The translations under genes were made by a program, and so were the position numbers. The notes beneath the pieces are model-generated. The model did not search any database. It was not told the origin of the DNA and saw only the letters and a program-made list of their open reading frames with translations. A stretch of DNA of 64,000 nucleotides from MFD04580-c1 sp963702995. Lineage in GTDB: Bacteria > Planctomycetota > Phycisphaerae > Tepidisphaerales > Tepidisphaeraceae. The DNA is taken from positions 3,906,001 to 3,970,000 of the forward strand of contig OY969783.1 of the NCBI GenBank assembly GCA_963702995.1. Reading direction: 5' to 3'. Shown piece after piece: positions 9,556 through 20,900 of this stretch. Position 1 is the first letter of the stretch. Each line of letters begins with the position of its first letter.

Positions 9556-10737
9556 ATGAGCTTTCAATCGTCCGCCGCCAGCCCCACGGGGATGGAGAAG
9601 CCCCCCGCCACGCCTCCCGCCATGACCGTCAAGCTGCTCGACCTTCAGGCGCAATACCTTCCGATCCGCGCCGAGATCCGCCGGGTGATCGACGAGGTCT
9701 GCGACCAGCAGGCGCTGATCCTCGGCCCGTATGTCGAGCGGTTCGAGAAGAAGCTGGCGGCCTACTGCCAGACCGAGCACGCGATCGGCGTCAGCAGCGG
9801 GACCGATGCCTTGCTATGTGCCCTCATGGGGATCGGCGCCAAGCCCGGGGACGAAGTCATCTGCCCCAGCTTCACGTTCTTCGCGACGGCCGGCTCGATC
9901 GCGCGGCTCGGGGCGACGCCGGTGTTCGCCGAGATTGACCCGCGGACATTCAATCTCGACCCGGCCGCCATCGAAGCGAAGATCACGCCCCGGACGCGCG
10001 CGATCATGCCGGTCCACCTCTTCGGGCAGATGGCCGCCATGGAGCGGATCAACGAAATCGCGTGCCGGCACGGATTGCTGGTGATCGAGGACGCCGCCCA
10101 GGCGATCGGGGCGAAGCGCGACGGCAAGCCCGCCTGCTCGACCGGCTACGCCGGTTGCCTCTCCTTCTATCCCACCAAGAACCTCGGCGCCTTCGGCGAC
10201 GCCGGCGCGATCTGCACCAACGACGCCGCGTTCGCCGAGCGGTGCCGAAAGCTCCGGGTCCACGGGTCGGGCCATACCTACTACCACGAGATGATCGGCG
10301 GGATGTTCCGCCTCGCCGCGATTCAGGCGGCCGTCCTGGACGTGAAGCTGAACTACCTCGAAGGATGGCACGCCGCCCGCCGTCGCAACGCGTCGATCTA
10401 TGACGCGTTGCTCGCCGGGAGCGGCATCGTCACGCCCCGGATCGATCAGGGGAACTGGAGCATCTACAACCAATATGTGATCCGCGTCCCCGAAGCCATC
10501 GGCCGCGACCGGGTGAAGCAGCGGCTGACGGAGCGCGGGATCGGCTCCGGGGTCTATTACCCGGTGCCGCTTCATCTTCAGGAGTGCTTCAAACCATTGG
10601 GAGGGCGCTGCGGCGAACTTCCTGAGACCGAGCGGGCCTGCCGCGAGGTGCTGGCGCTGCCGATCTATCCGGAACTGCCCGAGGACCATGTGCGATATGT
10701 CGCCGCGGAAGTGATCGCGGCCGCCAGAGGCGGGTAG
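9556..10737 (+). CDS. DegT/DnrJ/EryC1/StrS family aminotransferase
   Basis: PLP-dependent aminotransferase of 393 residues acting on nucleotide-linked keto-sugars, used to make amino sugars for surface polysaccharides. Visible landmarks are the N-terminal LLDLQAQYLPI, the PLP-ring region SSGTDALLCALMGIGAKPGDE, VIEDAAQAIGA and the Schiff-base lysine in SFYPTKNLGAFGDAG. The C-terminal GSGVYYPVPLHLQECF is typical of the family. The first ATG is 9556; ATGs at 9592 and 9622 (MTVKLLDLQ) are plausible alternatives, and the extra 22 residues are low complexity. It is divergent from the GT2/DUF2304 pair, so it may belong to the same glycan pathway. The exact sugar substrate cannot be told from sequence. 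Confidence 0.9.
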   Translation: MSFQSSAASPTGMEKPPATPPAMTVKLLDLQAQYLPIRAEIRRVIDEVCDQQALILGPYVERFEKKLAAYCQTEHAIGVSSGTDALLCALMGIGAKPGDEVICPSFTFFATAGSIARLGATPVFAEIDPRTFNLDPAAIEAKITPRTRAIMPVHLFGQMAAMERINEIACRHGLLVIEDAAQAIGAKRDGKPACSTGYAGCLSFYPTKNLGAFGDAGAICTNDAAFAERCRKLRVHGSGHTYYHEMIGGMFRLAAIQAAVLDVKLNYLEGWHAARRRNASIYDALLAGSGIVTPRIDQGNWSIYNQYVIRVPEAIGRDRVKQRLTERGIGSGVYYPVPLHLQECFKPLGGRCGELPETERACREVLALPIYPELPEDHVRYVAAEVIAAARGG

Positions 10738-11833
10738 ACGTACCCCGCCTCGACCCGTTTGTTGGCGACAACCCTGGGCAAAGTGAATTTGTTTGCATCG
10801 CCGTGACGCATTCCTTAAACTCCGCCCGCGATCGGTCGAATTCCCGACTGAAAGAAAGCCCAGAATCAACCCCCTGCGACAGTGACTCGTTTCATTGACC
10901 TGTTTCATGGACTGCGACTGACCTGACGCGTTCATCAGACTGGGGTTGTTCCACGCCCGTACTTTGGGCGCGTCTCAGGCATCGAAGCGGTTGGCGGCCG
11001 GCGCGGCGACGGCGAACCTCGGGGTTCAGGTTATCGGGCGTGACCCGCCGGCCGATGGGCTGATTTTGAGGTTTACGCGAACCGGATCGACGGCGTCTTC
11101 CCACGATTCAGATGATCCGGCGCCTTGCGACGATACGGCTTGAGGGTTGTGCCCGTCGTTCCTGGCAAGCCTCCGGGAACGCCGACGCCCTCGTCGGCTC
11201 GGCGCGAAAAGCCGACGGGGACGTCGGCGATCCCAGGGTCGGAGCCCCCAACATTGTGCTGGCATGCCGGGCACGTTACGGGTATGGTTCCCGCCCCCGG
11301 TCGCTTTGGGCTCGCGTGTCGCCGACTGGCGACGGTTCGAGCAGTGTCGATTTTCGCGCAGTGGCGATTGATGCCGGGCCGGTCGCGTGGGCATCGATCT
11401 TCGTTCGAGTTCTTTGAGTTGATGGGCGGCGCGACCGCTTCGTGAATGAGCTTCGGGTGCGGCGGGCCGCCTTGGCGGATAGCCCGTTCGCACGGCGGAA
11501 TCTACACCCAGGTTTTTCATCAGACCGGTTCTCCCACGCATGCCCCGACGTTCCGCCCAAGTTCGACCCCACACCGCTCATCATTCGTGGCTCGGCCTTC
11601 CCGTCCGGCTGGGCGGGCTTACCACCGCCGTCGGGACGATATGGGCCCGTCGCCAACCGGTCGCCGCTCGATCGGGCGCGGGTGATGCGGGCGGTAGCCG
11701 GGAGTCAGTGGGCCGGCGCGGTGGCTCGGCGTGGGGCGGCGCGGCTTGGGGTGGCCTGGACATCTGGTTGTGCCGCCTGCCCATGTAGGCCGGGAAATAG
11801 CCCGCGGACTTTGATCCGCAGAGGAGGAACCCC
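10738..11833. other. 1.1-kb intergenic region with a palindromic repeat
   Basis: No supported gene. The region holds the family A palindrome at 11175-11236 and ends with the strong Shine-Dalgarno of the secretin gene (AGGAGG at 11822-11827). ORFs in the 11.4-12.3 kb stretch are Arg/Pro-rich frame shadows without domain features. Confidence 0.5.
11175..11236. repeat. Interspersed palindrome, family A, copy 1
   Basis: Imperfect inverted repeat beginning GGGAACGCCGACGCCC and ending GGACGTCGGCGATCCC, with a GC-rich centre. A near-identical element lies at 58979-59042. Both are intergenic. The pattern resembles REP-type elements; no transposase is attached. Confidence 0.75.
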
Positions 11834-14800
11834 GTGTTCTTCGAGCGTCAAGACCGTTCCCAGCGTTCTCCACAGCCCGCGAGCGCCTCTACCCAGGTGG
11901 ATCCGGGTGAAGCGTCCTCCGGACCGGCCGCCCGGCGCGCGATGGTGCGACGGCGGCGGATGGCGGCGATCGGGTTGGCGGTGGCGGTCGCGACCCCCGC
12001 GGTCCTCATCGGCCTGCCCCACCTCTACGCCGACAACGCTTCGAAGACCGATCGTTTTGCCGGCCACGACCCCGCCACGGGCGATGCGCCGGCGCCCGCC
12101 CCGGCGCCCGCCGATTCGACCCCCGCGCCGGCCCCGACTCCGGCCCCCGCGCCCGCTGACGCGGCCGCCCCGGCGCCCGCTCCGGCCCCGGCCCCCACGG
12201 ACACCGCTGCCCCCGCGCCAGCGCCGGTCGTCCCGTCGCCGGCCCCCGCGGATGCCCCCAAACCCGAGATGCCCGCCGCCGACGCCCCCAAGCCGGCCGC
12301 CCCGGCCGACGCGGGCACAACCGGCTCGCCCACCACGGCCCCCGCGCTGACGACCGAATCCACCCCGGTCCCGTCCTCGCTCACCCCCGGCACCGCTTCT
12401 CCAACCGTCGCGGCGCCCACCGTCGCGACCCCCACCGTCGCGACCCCCACCGTCGCGACCCCCACCGTGGCCGCCGCGCCGGCGGCCCCGAGCCTCTCGC
12501 CCCGTCAGCTCTACCAGTTGGCCAAGGCCGAATATGCGGCTGGCGACTACCTGGGCGCCCGCCGCAACTTCGAAGCCGCCCGCGCCGTTGGCTATGTGCC
12601 GCCCATGCCGCAGGACCCGCCGGAAACCTACATCACCCGCCTCAACAAGATGGACGAGCGCGAGCAGGCCCAGCGCCAGCTCATCGCCAACGCGAACGCG
12701 CGCGAAGCCAACCCGCCGGTCGTCCCACCTGTCGCCGTCGTCCCGGACATGGCGACCACTAAGCCGGCCGTGGCGATGGTCACGCCCGACGCCACCACGC
12801 CGCCAACGACCGAGCCCGCGACGATGCCCTCGACCACGCCGCCGGCTGTCGCCGTCGATACGACGCCGGCCACCCTGCCCACCGCCCCGTCGGTCGTCGC
12901 CGTCACGCCGCCGGTCGCCGTCGTCACGCCGGACCGCCGCACCCAGGCCATGAGCGACCTGGAGGGGACCGCCCGCACCGAGGAAATCCAGCGCGAAACC
13001 AACCGGTTCACCGCACGCAAGGATGTCGATTCGCGCGCAAGCTGGAAGCCGGCCGCAATTACAAGGAAGCGCTCGACCTGTACATTGAAGCGATCGCACT
13101 CGATCCGAACAATGCGACGGCTCTCGAAGGCCGGGACCGGGTGCTGGCGCAGTTGAACCTCGGGACGGACACGACGGCGGCCCCAAGTTCGGTCGCGGCG
13201 TCGATCGCGGTTCGGCAGCAGGAGATTCGTTACAACTTCAACTCGTCGGTTGATGCGGCGAACGCCGCGATCGCGGCCGGCGACCTGAACGCCGCCGAGG
13301 CCGATTTCATCAAGGCCCGCGCCGCGGCCGCCTCGGATCCCACGATTTTCCCCGCCCCGACGATCCGCGGCTTCAACGCGACGCTTGCCGACCTGCGCCT
13401 TCGCATCGACCAAGCCAATGCACTGGCTATTCGCCAGGCCGAAGAGCGCGGCAATCGTGAGATCGCTGAACGCCGCCGCCTTGAGGAAACGAACCGGCTG
13501 CAAAACCGAGCCGACACCATCGCCGCGCTGATCCGCACGGCCCGCGAACTCTCCAACAAGGCCCAATACCGCGAGGCGATCGGCGTCGTGGATCAGATCC
13601 TGGTGATCGACCCGCGGAACGATTACGCCGTCGGCGTGCGGCCGCTGCTGGAAGACAAGGCGATCTTCGCCGAGCAACGTCGCTACAACGAGCGGCTGGA
13701 TATCGAAGCCCAGAAGCAGCTCAACTCGGCGACGGAAAAGCTCATCCCCTACGACGACATCCTGCGCTACCCGTCCGACTGGCCGGATATCTCCGCCATC
13801 CGCGACCAGACCGTGCTCGCCGAGCGCGGGATCGGCAACGAAGACCGCGCCGTCCAGGCCCAGCTCGACCGCAAGCTGCCGGAGGTGAAATTTGACAACG
13901 TGGGCTTTGCCGATGTGATCGACTTCCTGCGTGACGTCTCGGGCGCCAACATCTTCGTGAACTGGAAGGCGCTGGAGACCGCCAGCATCGACCGCAACGC
14001 CCCGGTCACGGCCCGGCTGGTGAACATCAAGTTCTCCAAGGCCCTTCAGATCATCCTCGACAGCGTTTCGACGCCGACCGCCAAGCTTGGCTACACCGTT
14101 GACGACGGGGTCGTCACGATCTCCTCCGGCGACGACCTGTCGAAGAACGTCCTGACCCGCGTCTACGACATCCGTGACCTGATCATCGCCATCCCCGACT
14201 TCACCGATGCGCCCAGCTTCGACCTGACCAACCAAAACTCGGGCGGCGGCAGCGGCGGCGGTGGCGGCGGCCAGGGCGGCGGCGGCGGCCAGCAGAAGGG
14301 CGGGCTCTTTACCCAGCAGCAGACCAATACGACCGATACGACCAAGAGCCGCACACAGATCATCGAAGACGTGACCAAGCTCATCCAGGAGACGGTCGCC
14401 CCCGAAACCTGGCGCGACAGCGGCGGGCAGGTCGGCTCGATCAAGGAGTTGTCCGGGCAGCTCGTCGTCACGCAGACGCCCGAGAACCACCGGCAGCTTG
14501 TCAACCTCCTCGATCAGCTCCGCGAGACCAAGAGCATCCTCGTGACAGTGGAGACGCGCTTCCTCACGATCCAGCGGAACTTCCTGGAAGACGTCGGGGT
14601 GGACCTCGACTTCGTCTTCAACTCCAACGGATCGATCTCCAAGAAGCTATCCCCGATCGTCATCAACCAGGACAGCTCCACCTTCACCGTCGCGCCGACG
14701 ACAACAATCCCTGGCAGCATCGGCGCGACCGCCAGTGGCCTGACCACCGCGGCAACCTTCCTCGACGATTTCCAGGTCAACATGCTCCTGCGCGCCACCC

Positions 14801-15435
14801 AGGCCGCACGCTTCAGCAGCGTCGTGACGGCGCCGCGCGTCACCCTCTTCAACGGCCAGCGCGGCTATGTGCTTGTTTCGACCGAATTGGCCTACGTCAG
14901 CGACCTGACGGCGACCGTTGGCACCGGGGCCAGCAGCTTCAGCCCGACCGTCTCGATCCTGAGCACCGGCGTCGTTCTCGACGTGACGGCGACGGTGTCG
15001 GCGGACCGGAAATACGTCACCCTGACCCTGCGGCCGCAGTTGTCGTCGCTCATCGCCCTGCGCGAATTCACGTTCCAGCAAGGCAACCAGGGGGCGGGGG
15101 CCACCGGCACCGGTGGCACGGTCATCGGCACCACCGCCGCTCCGACCGGTATCATCCAGGAGCCCGAAATTCAGACGACCGAGGTGAAGACCACGGTCAG
15201 CGTTCCGGATGGCGGCACGTTGCTCCTCGGCGGGCAGACCCTGGCCGGCGAAGTGGAGAACGAGGCCGGCGTGCCGGTGCTCTCGAAGATCCCGGGCCTC
15301 AAGCGTCTGTTCACGAATCACAGCTCCGCCAAGGACGAGCAGGTCCTGCTGATCCTCGTGAAGCCGACGATCATCATTCAGAAGGAAGTCGAACAGAAGC
15401 AGTTCCCGCTACTCGACACGAAGCTGGCGGGCTGA
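11834..15435 (+). CDS. Very large secretin (type II/III secretion or type IV pilus channel family), frameshifted
   Basis: Predicted outer-membrane channel of about 1,200 residues. The GTG at 11834 has AGGAGG six bases upstream. Residues ~37-66 are Arg-rich then hydrophobic (AAIGLAVAVATPAVLIGLPH), a signal or anchor. A ~170-residue Pro/Ala linker with a VATPT repeat follows, then TPR-like segments (LYQLAKAEYAAGDYLGARRN and YKEALDLYIEAIALDPNNAT). An N-domain pair follows (VKFDNVGFADVIDFLRDVSG; LTRVYDIRDLI), interrupted by a Gly-rich loop (GGGSGGGGGGQGGGGG). The secretin core ends with VSVPDGGTLLLGGQT and GVPVLSKIPGLKRLF then LLILVKPTII. One T is missing at 13030-13031 (GATTCG should read GATTTCG), which joins DVD to FARKLEAGRNYKEAL. 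Whether it serves T2SS or pili is not decidable; a prepilin-like gene is at 36766. Confidence 0.85.
12404..12475 (+). repeat. In-frame 15-bp tandem repeat in the secretin linker
   Basis: The unit accgtcgcgaccccc is present about four to five times, the first and last copies diverged. It encodes a TVATP pentapeptide repeat in the Pro/Ala-rich linker and so lengthens the linker without breaking frame. Confidence 0.85.
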
Positions 15436-15476
15436 TCGACGCCGGCTCGCCACGGCGTGTTGTCGAAACGGAATGC

Positions 15477-15506
15477 GACGGCCTCGGCCCCTGGTCCGAG
15501 GCCGTC
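15477..15506 (+). terminator. Hairpin terminator candidate after the secretin
   Basis: An 11-bp perfect stem (GACGGCCTCGG / CCGAGGCCGTC) with an 8-base loop starts 41 bases after the secretin stop. The tail TCACTCTTG is only moderately T-rich. From 15507 to 15882 I see nothing else. Confidence 0.65.
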
Positions 15507-15882
15507 TCACTCTTGTGATCCTCTAATCCCTAACGCCGAGCGTCCGGGTTTTCCCGTGGCGTTTCTCCCCTGGCGCCTTGGCATTCACATTGTCTTCGGA
15601 GACGAGGGATGCGAAAAGGCGTTGGAGAACTTCAGCGGAGGATCGATCGTGGCGGAAGCATCGTTCATCGAGCGCTCGAGCGGCTGTTGATCTCGGACGG
15701 CTTTTGCTTTTGCTGCGAGATGTCTCGCGGGCTTGCGTTTTCGGCGTGCGGGGGTAGACTGCTTGGCCCGAAATTCAGAGCCGGGCGGCGCGGTGCCGGC
15801 ATCGGTTCGACGGTGTAACGTTGCTCTGGCACTCCGGCGGAATTCGGGCTGTTGAGTCAGCGAAAGACTTTGAGGTAAGACA

Positions 15883-16158
15883 ATGCCACGCGTCTGCTAT
15901 TTCACCGGTAAGAAAACGACCTTCGGCAATCAAATCACGCACCGCGGGAAAGCCAAGTACCTCGGCGGCGTCGGCACGAAGGTGACCGGCATCACCAGCC
16001 GTAAGTTCCGCCCGAACATCCAGAAGGTCCGGGCGCTGATCGACGGCCGCATTGTTCGGGTGAAGGTCAGCGCCAAGGCGCTGCGCAACGGGCACATCAC
16101 CAAGCCCGTCCACCGCAAGTGGACGCGCCCCGCCGAGCCCGCCGCCGCAACGGCGTAA
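15883..16158 (+). CDS. rpmB: 50S ribosomal protein L28
   Basis: Ribosomal large-subunit protein of 91 residues. The N-terminus MPRVCYFTGKKTTFGNQITH matches the L28 signature (RVC-x2-TGK, then a basic GN-x5-H segment). RKFRPNIQKV corresponds to the conserved RRFLPNLH-like block, and VRVKVSAKALRNGH is the conserved C-terminal VSAKALR stretch. The extra C-terminal PAEPAAATA is a non-conserved tail. It is monocistronic here, followed at 45 bp by a strong terminator. Confidence 0.93.
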   Translation: MPRVCYFTGKKTTFGNQITHRGKAKYLGGVGTKVTGITSRKFRPNIQKVRALIDGRIVRVKVSAKALRNGHITKPVHRKWTRPAEPAAATA

Positions 16159-16202
16159 AGACTTCGGTTTTCGCCGCCCAACCCTGGCGAACATGACTCC
16201 CA

Positions 16203-16241
16203 AGCACCGAGCCCGCGGACAACGTCCGCGGGCTCGGTGCT
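16203..16241 (+). terminator. Strong hairpin terminator after rpmB
   Basis: An 18-bp perfect stem (AGCACCGAGCCCGCGGAC / GTCCGCGGGCTCGGTGCT) with a 3-base loop, followed by TCTTCATTCC. It is symmetrical enough to work on either strand. Confidence 0.85.
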
Positions 16242-16323
16242 TCTTCATTCCTGGAAGCCGGCGTGATTTACAACGCAACTGGTGGCACTTTCCATTGAAG
16301 AAACGTGGCGCACCCCGCGAATA

Positions 16324-16408
16324 AGTGCAGCCGGTGCCCTCACCGGCGGTGTCGCCGACCGCACATCGGTTCGCCGGTGAGGGCACTATGAGGGCACCGG
16401 CGGCACGT
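16324..16408. repeat. Interspersed palindrome, family B, copy 1
   Basis: Begins AAGTGCAGCCGGTGCCCTCACC... and ends with the inverted counterpart ...GGGCACCGGCGGCACG. Related elements are at 29615-29686 and 31695-31730. It sits between the rpmB terminator and the 3' end of the SDR gene. Confidence 0.8.
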
Positions 16409-16518
16409 CGGATGACAGCGCCTCGTACCTCAAGCTTGCCGGGAACGGTCCGCTCAGAATCAATGGCGTGGTGAACCGCGCCCTACTCGCGCGATCGTTC
16501 TGTCGATCGTGAGACGGA

Positions 16519-17303
16519 TCAATACGTCGTCACCTGTTGCGTTAAACCGCCATCCACATAGTACGTGCTACCGGTGACATACTCGGCTTCATCGCTGGCG
16601 AGGAAGACGGCGACGCTCGCCACCTCGTCGGGGCGGCCGAAGCGGCCCCAGGGGATCTCGGAAATCGCGTTCTTCAGAGCCACCGGGTCATCCAGCACCG
16701 CCTGATTGATCGGCGTGGCGATCGCCCCCGGCGCGATGTTGTTGCAGTTGATCTTGTGCTGCGCCAGCTCCATCGCCAGGTTCCGCATCATCATGCGGAT
16801 GCCCCCTTTGCTCGCGCAGTACGACGTGTAGCCGGGGAACGGGATGTCCTCGTGAACCGACGATACGAACAGGAGCTTGCCGCCACTCCCCTGCTTGACC
16901 ATCTGCCGCGCGGCCACCTGGCTGACCAGGAACGCCCCGAACAGGTTTACGGCGATCACCTTGTTCCATTCGTCGTCGGTCACATCGATGAACGGCTTCT
17001 TCGTCTCAATGCCGGCGTTGCTGACGAGGATGTCGAGGCGGCCGAAACGCTCGACCGTCTGGGCAATCATCCGCTCGACGTCGGCGCGCTTGCTGACGTC
17101 GCCCGCCACTTCGATCGATTCGGTCGCGAAACCAGCCACCTCGGCCTTGGCGGCCGCGTTGGTGTCCGGGCGGTCCAGGTGGTTCACCGCGACGTGCGCC
17201 CCTCGGCGGCGAATCGCTCGGCGATCCCCTTGCCGATCCCACTGTTGGCGCCGGTCACAAACGCGACTTTGCCGCTCAGACGCTTCGAGAGGGTATCACT
17301 CAA
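16519..17303 (-). CDS. SDR family oxidoreductase (glucose 1-dehydrogenase-like), frameshifted
   Basis: NAD(P)-dependent short-chain dehydrogenase/reductase, about 261 residues when corrected. The best start is TTG at 17303, with AAGGAG seven bases upstream (17311-17316). It gives SDTLSKRLSGKVAFVTGANSGIGKGIAERF, which contains the TGxxxGIG cofactor motif. Downstream are the NAG motif (LVSNAGIET), the catalytic Ser (LLFVSSVHED), the YxxxK pair (SYCASKGG) and the C-terminal YVTGSTYYVDGG. One base is missing in the CCCC at 17199-17202 (plus-strand sense): upstream reads FAAEG and downstream AHVAVNHLDRPD. Annotating only the longer downstream frame would lose the whole nucleotide-binding glycine motif. 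Length and motifs fit the glucose 1-dehydrogenase/3-oxoacyl-reductase-like classical SDRs; the substrate is unknown. Confidence 0.85.
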
Positions 17304-17525
17304 CGGATCGCTCCTTCCAGATTGGGCCCACCGCGCACCGTTGCTCCGGCACGTCTCCCTATCAAAGCCCCGTCAAGCGAAAACGTCCAGAGGTGCGCAG
17401 GAAGTTAATCAGATATGGAGTGCTCGGCGTGGCTTGCGGACGACCTGGGCCCCGCCCCTCCCGGAAGCCGATGACCGCCGCCTCGACGTGTTCCTAAATG
17501 ACCGTGCCTGATTCTGCGCTGTCCT

Positions 17526-17563
17526 GGTCCCCTCTCCCCCGGCGTGCCGGGGGAGAGGGGACC
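17526..17563. repeat. Perfect 18-bp inverted repeat, family C, copy 1
   Basis: GGTCCCCTCTCCCCCGGC, two bases, then its exact complement. A degenerate relative occurs at 31617-31649, and both are preceded by a similar TAxATGACxGTGCxTGA stretch, so the repeat is longer than the hairpin. No gene lies in 17304-17930; the rest of that gap shows nothing else except the hairpin at 17836. Confidence 0.8.
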
Positions 17564-17835
17564 GCAAAGGCGCCCTCGGACGCGCCTATTAACCCTACAG
17601 CGCTGAACAGCCGTAAAACCTTGCCAAAAAAGAGAAACCCGAAGCACCAAACCCCAAAGAAGCTGAAAAGAAGACGAAGCCGAGAACGACTCTCCGTCCG
17701 CATCCGCTTTCATCGGTTTTCATTCTTTCCGCTCAGTCATTCCTTCGGACTTCGGGCTTCGGATTTAGCCTTCTTCGTTACGCCGCGATTCGCGAGGTAG
17801 CGCTGTAGTGTTAAAGCACCTCTCTCGGAAACGAG

Positions 17836-17861
17836 GATGCCCGACGCGGAGGTCGGGCATC
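17836..17861 (-). terminator. Hairpin downstream of the giant autotransporter-repeat gene
   Basis: A 10-bp perfect stem (GATGCCCGAC / GTCGGGCATC) with a 6-base loop, 70 bp beyond the stop at 17931. The minus-strand tail (CTCGTTTCC) is only slightly T-rich, so termination strength is uncertain. Confidence 0.6.
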
Positions 17862-17930
17862 GTTGGCTCGATTCGAGCTGGGAAGGTCGCGGCCGCATCA
17901 GGCGACAGCCGTTCCCGAGAATTCACGCGA

Positions 17931-20900
17931 TCAGCGACGACGCCTGCGGCGGGCCAGCAGGCCGACGGCGGCCGCCCCAAGCAGGCCGATCGACGCGGGC
18001 TCCGGAACGACATTGGCGATGTTGACCACCACCTGCTTGTTCGGGTCGTCATAGAGAACGGTCAGGTCGCCTGAGTTGGCGGTGAACAGGCCCGTCCCCA
18101 CGTTAAAGGTGCCGGGCTCGGCGATCCCGTTCTCGGTGACGTTATCGAAGATCCCGGTGCGGACGCCGCCATAGGCGGCGACGACGTACGTCCCGGTGCT
18201 GGTCGGCCGCACGTCGAGCAGGTCGTCCGTCGGCGTGAGGTCCAGGTTCCCGCCGGCGCCGGTAAGGCTGAGCAGGTCGCTGGTGCCCGGCTGCCCCGCC
18301 GTCGCGTTGGCGGCGCCGGTCTTGACGATCAGGGTGCCGCCGTTCCCCGCGGCCCCTGGGTTGGCGGCGCTGCTGATGAACGACACGCCCGCGGAGGCGA
18401 TCGTCAACGTCCCGAACCCGCCGACGCCCGGCGAGAGGTTCCCGCCGGTCACGTTGACCTTCGTCGCCCCGGTATTGACGGTGCCCGAGCCGGCGAGGGT
18501 GGCGGTCGGGCCATTGAGGTTGAACGCGCCGGTGATGGTCAGCAGCCGGTTTGCCGCCGTCCGGACGGTGCCGGCCGAAACCGTATAGGCCCCATTCACC
18601 GTCGAATCACTGGTGGCCACGTCGTACAGGCTCGTGGCGCCGTTCTGCGTGATGGGTTGGAAGATGTTCCCGACGTTCCGCAGCGTGCCGCCGGTGAACG
18701 TCAGAGTATTGATCGGCGCCGTGCCGCTGCCGATGTTATGGCCCATTTCGTCGAGGAGCCCGCCAGTGAGGGCGATCGTCGTCGTAGCCGCACCGCCGCC
18801 GTTGAGGATGTCGGCGTTGGAGCTGACGCTGCCGCCGGAAATGGCCAACGTCCCGGCGGCCGTTCCGACGCCCGTGGTCACCTCGGTCGCGAGCGTAAAT
18901 GGCCCGGATTGAATCACCAAAGCGCCTGTCCCGCCCACGTTGATGTTCGAGACGGCCGCTCCGGTATTTGTCGCGCTGTTCTTAACGGCGCCCGTGAGCG
19001 AACCGGTCGTGTAGGTGCCCGCGCTGACATTCAGGGTGGCCGTCACGCCGCTTGTACCGGCGCCGGTCCCGGTGTGTGCGGCGATCGTGGTGGCGCCGCT
19101 CACGGTCAAGGCGCCGCCGGAGAGGTTGATGGCGTTGAGGATGTTGCTGCCGGTCCCGGTGCTCGACTTAAGGCCCAACGCAATGCTGCTCGCCGTAAAA
19201 GCGCCGGTGTCGAAGTTGATGATGCCGTTGGCGAAACCGGCCCCGCCCGAGTCATTATTGTTGCCAACCGTGACGGCGCCGGCCGTGACAGCAGCCAGGT
19301 GGCCGCGGAGGTCGAGGGTCCCAAGCGGCGTAGCGCCAGTGTTCGTGCCCAGATTGCTCCCGATGTTGAGAGCGGCCCCGCCGACGCCAGCTCGGTTGAA
19401 GATCGTCACAGAGCCGGCGCCGGCCGCCGGTGAAGCGAAGGCGACGGTCCCGGCCGCCTTCGAGAAGCCGATGTTGATCGTATCGGTGTTGATGACATTG
19501 CTCCCCGTGCCCAGCGTGAGGACGCCGGTCCCGGGGTTCGAATTGTTGGAGTTGCCGACGTCCAACGTGCTGGCGGTCATCGTGTTTGCGGAATTGGACA
19601 GGAGGAGCGTGCCGCTGTCGGTCTGGCCGTAGGCGACGCGCACGACGTTGATTGGCGCCGCGACGGTGCCAAAGGAGACGCTGGCGAGGCCCGTCAGGTC
19701 CAGGACGTTGGTGGTCGCCGTGTTGAGCTGCACAGTCTGGGCAACGCCGACGAGCACTGAAGCGGAGCTGTTCGTCACCGCCAGCGAACCGCCGCCGGTG
19801 ACGGTCAATTTCGTTGTGCCGCCGTTGGTCGTTGTCAGTGCGCCGGGGATCACAAAGCCAACGGTCAGCCCGCCCGATCCGTTGACGGTCAGCGTCTTGC
19901 CCCCGCCGACGGTGATCGTGTTCGTGACGGCCGCCGAGTTGGTGGCGGCCGTGAGCGACGCCAGGGTCTGATTGAACGCGCCCAGATTGACGTTGCCGTT
20001 GGACGTGCTCGTCGCGAGCACGGCGTCGCCGATTGTCAGTGGGCCCTGGTTCAGCGCGTTGTCGATGCCGCTGGCGATCGTGCCACCTAGGATCGTCGTC
20101 CCACCCGACAGGTTGCTGTTGGCGCCGCTCAAGCTAAGCGTGCCAGCCCCTGATTTGGTCAGAAGACCGCTGCCGCTGATCGGGGCCGAAATGGCCGTAT
20201 TGCCCGGACCGCCAATCGTCAGGCCGAATAACCCGGTAGACAATGATGGCCCGGAGACGGTGAACGTGTTGGTGGAATTATTCGTCCAGGTCTGCGCCGC
20301 CCACGATGAGCGGAGCGTTGATCGTCAAGGCGCCGGCCCCGGTGTTGATGGTGATGCCGGTGGTTGATGTCGCGGGCGCGATCGTCAGCGAATTGGTCCC
20401 GGCACCACCACTGCCAAGGATGACATTCTGGCTGAAGGCGCCAAGGTCGAGCGTCAACGTCTTGATCGTGAAGCTCTGACCCAGCGACGGTGTTAAGGTC
20501 GTGGTCTGTGAATTCGTAGCGGAGAAGTGAACGTCGGTGTTGGCGCCCGGAAGCTGCTGCGAAGGCGTGGACCCGCCGGGGTCAGTGCTGAAGTTGCTGT
20601 TGGAGGTGCCCGAATCGACGGTGTTGAAGTTCCCGTCGAAATAACCTTGGAAATAGAGGATCGGCGGCGACGTGGACGCGGTGGCTGTCAGTGTCTCGGC
20701 GGTCGTGCTGTTGGTCAGCGTGAGCGTCGCGCCGTTGAGCGTTTCGGTCGTGCTCCCGTTGCTGAAGGTGATCTGGCCGGCGCCGGTTTCGGTCGCGTAA
20801 GTCAGCAACGTATAGGTGCCCGAGGCGATCGCCCCGGTCGGGACGATGTTGATGATCGCCCCGACGCCGGCGACGCCGTTCACGGTGCCCCCGGCCAGCA

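Noticed and set aside
11442..12350. 302-codon ORF upstream of and overlapping the secretin start
   Set aside because: The C-terminal half is a Pro/Arg shadow of the secretin linker, and the first part has no signature or Shine-Dalgarno.
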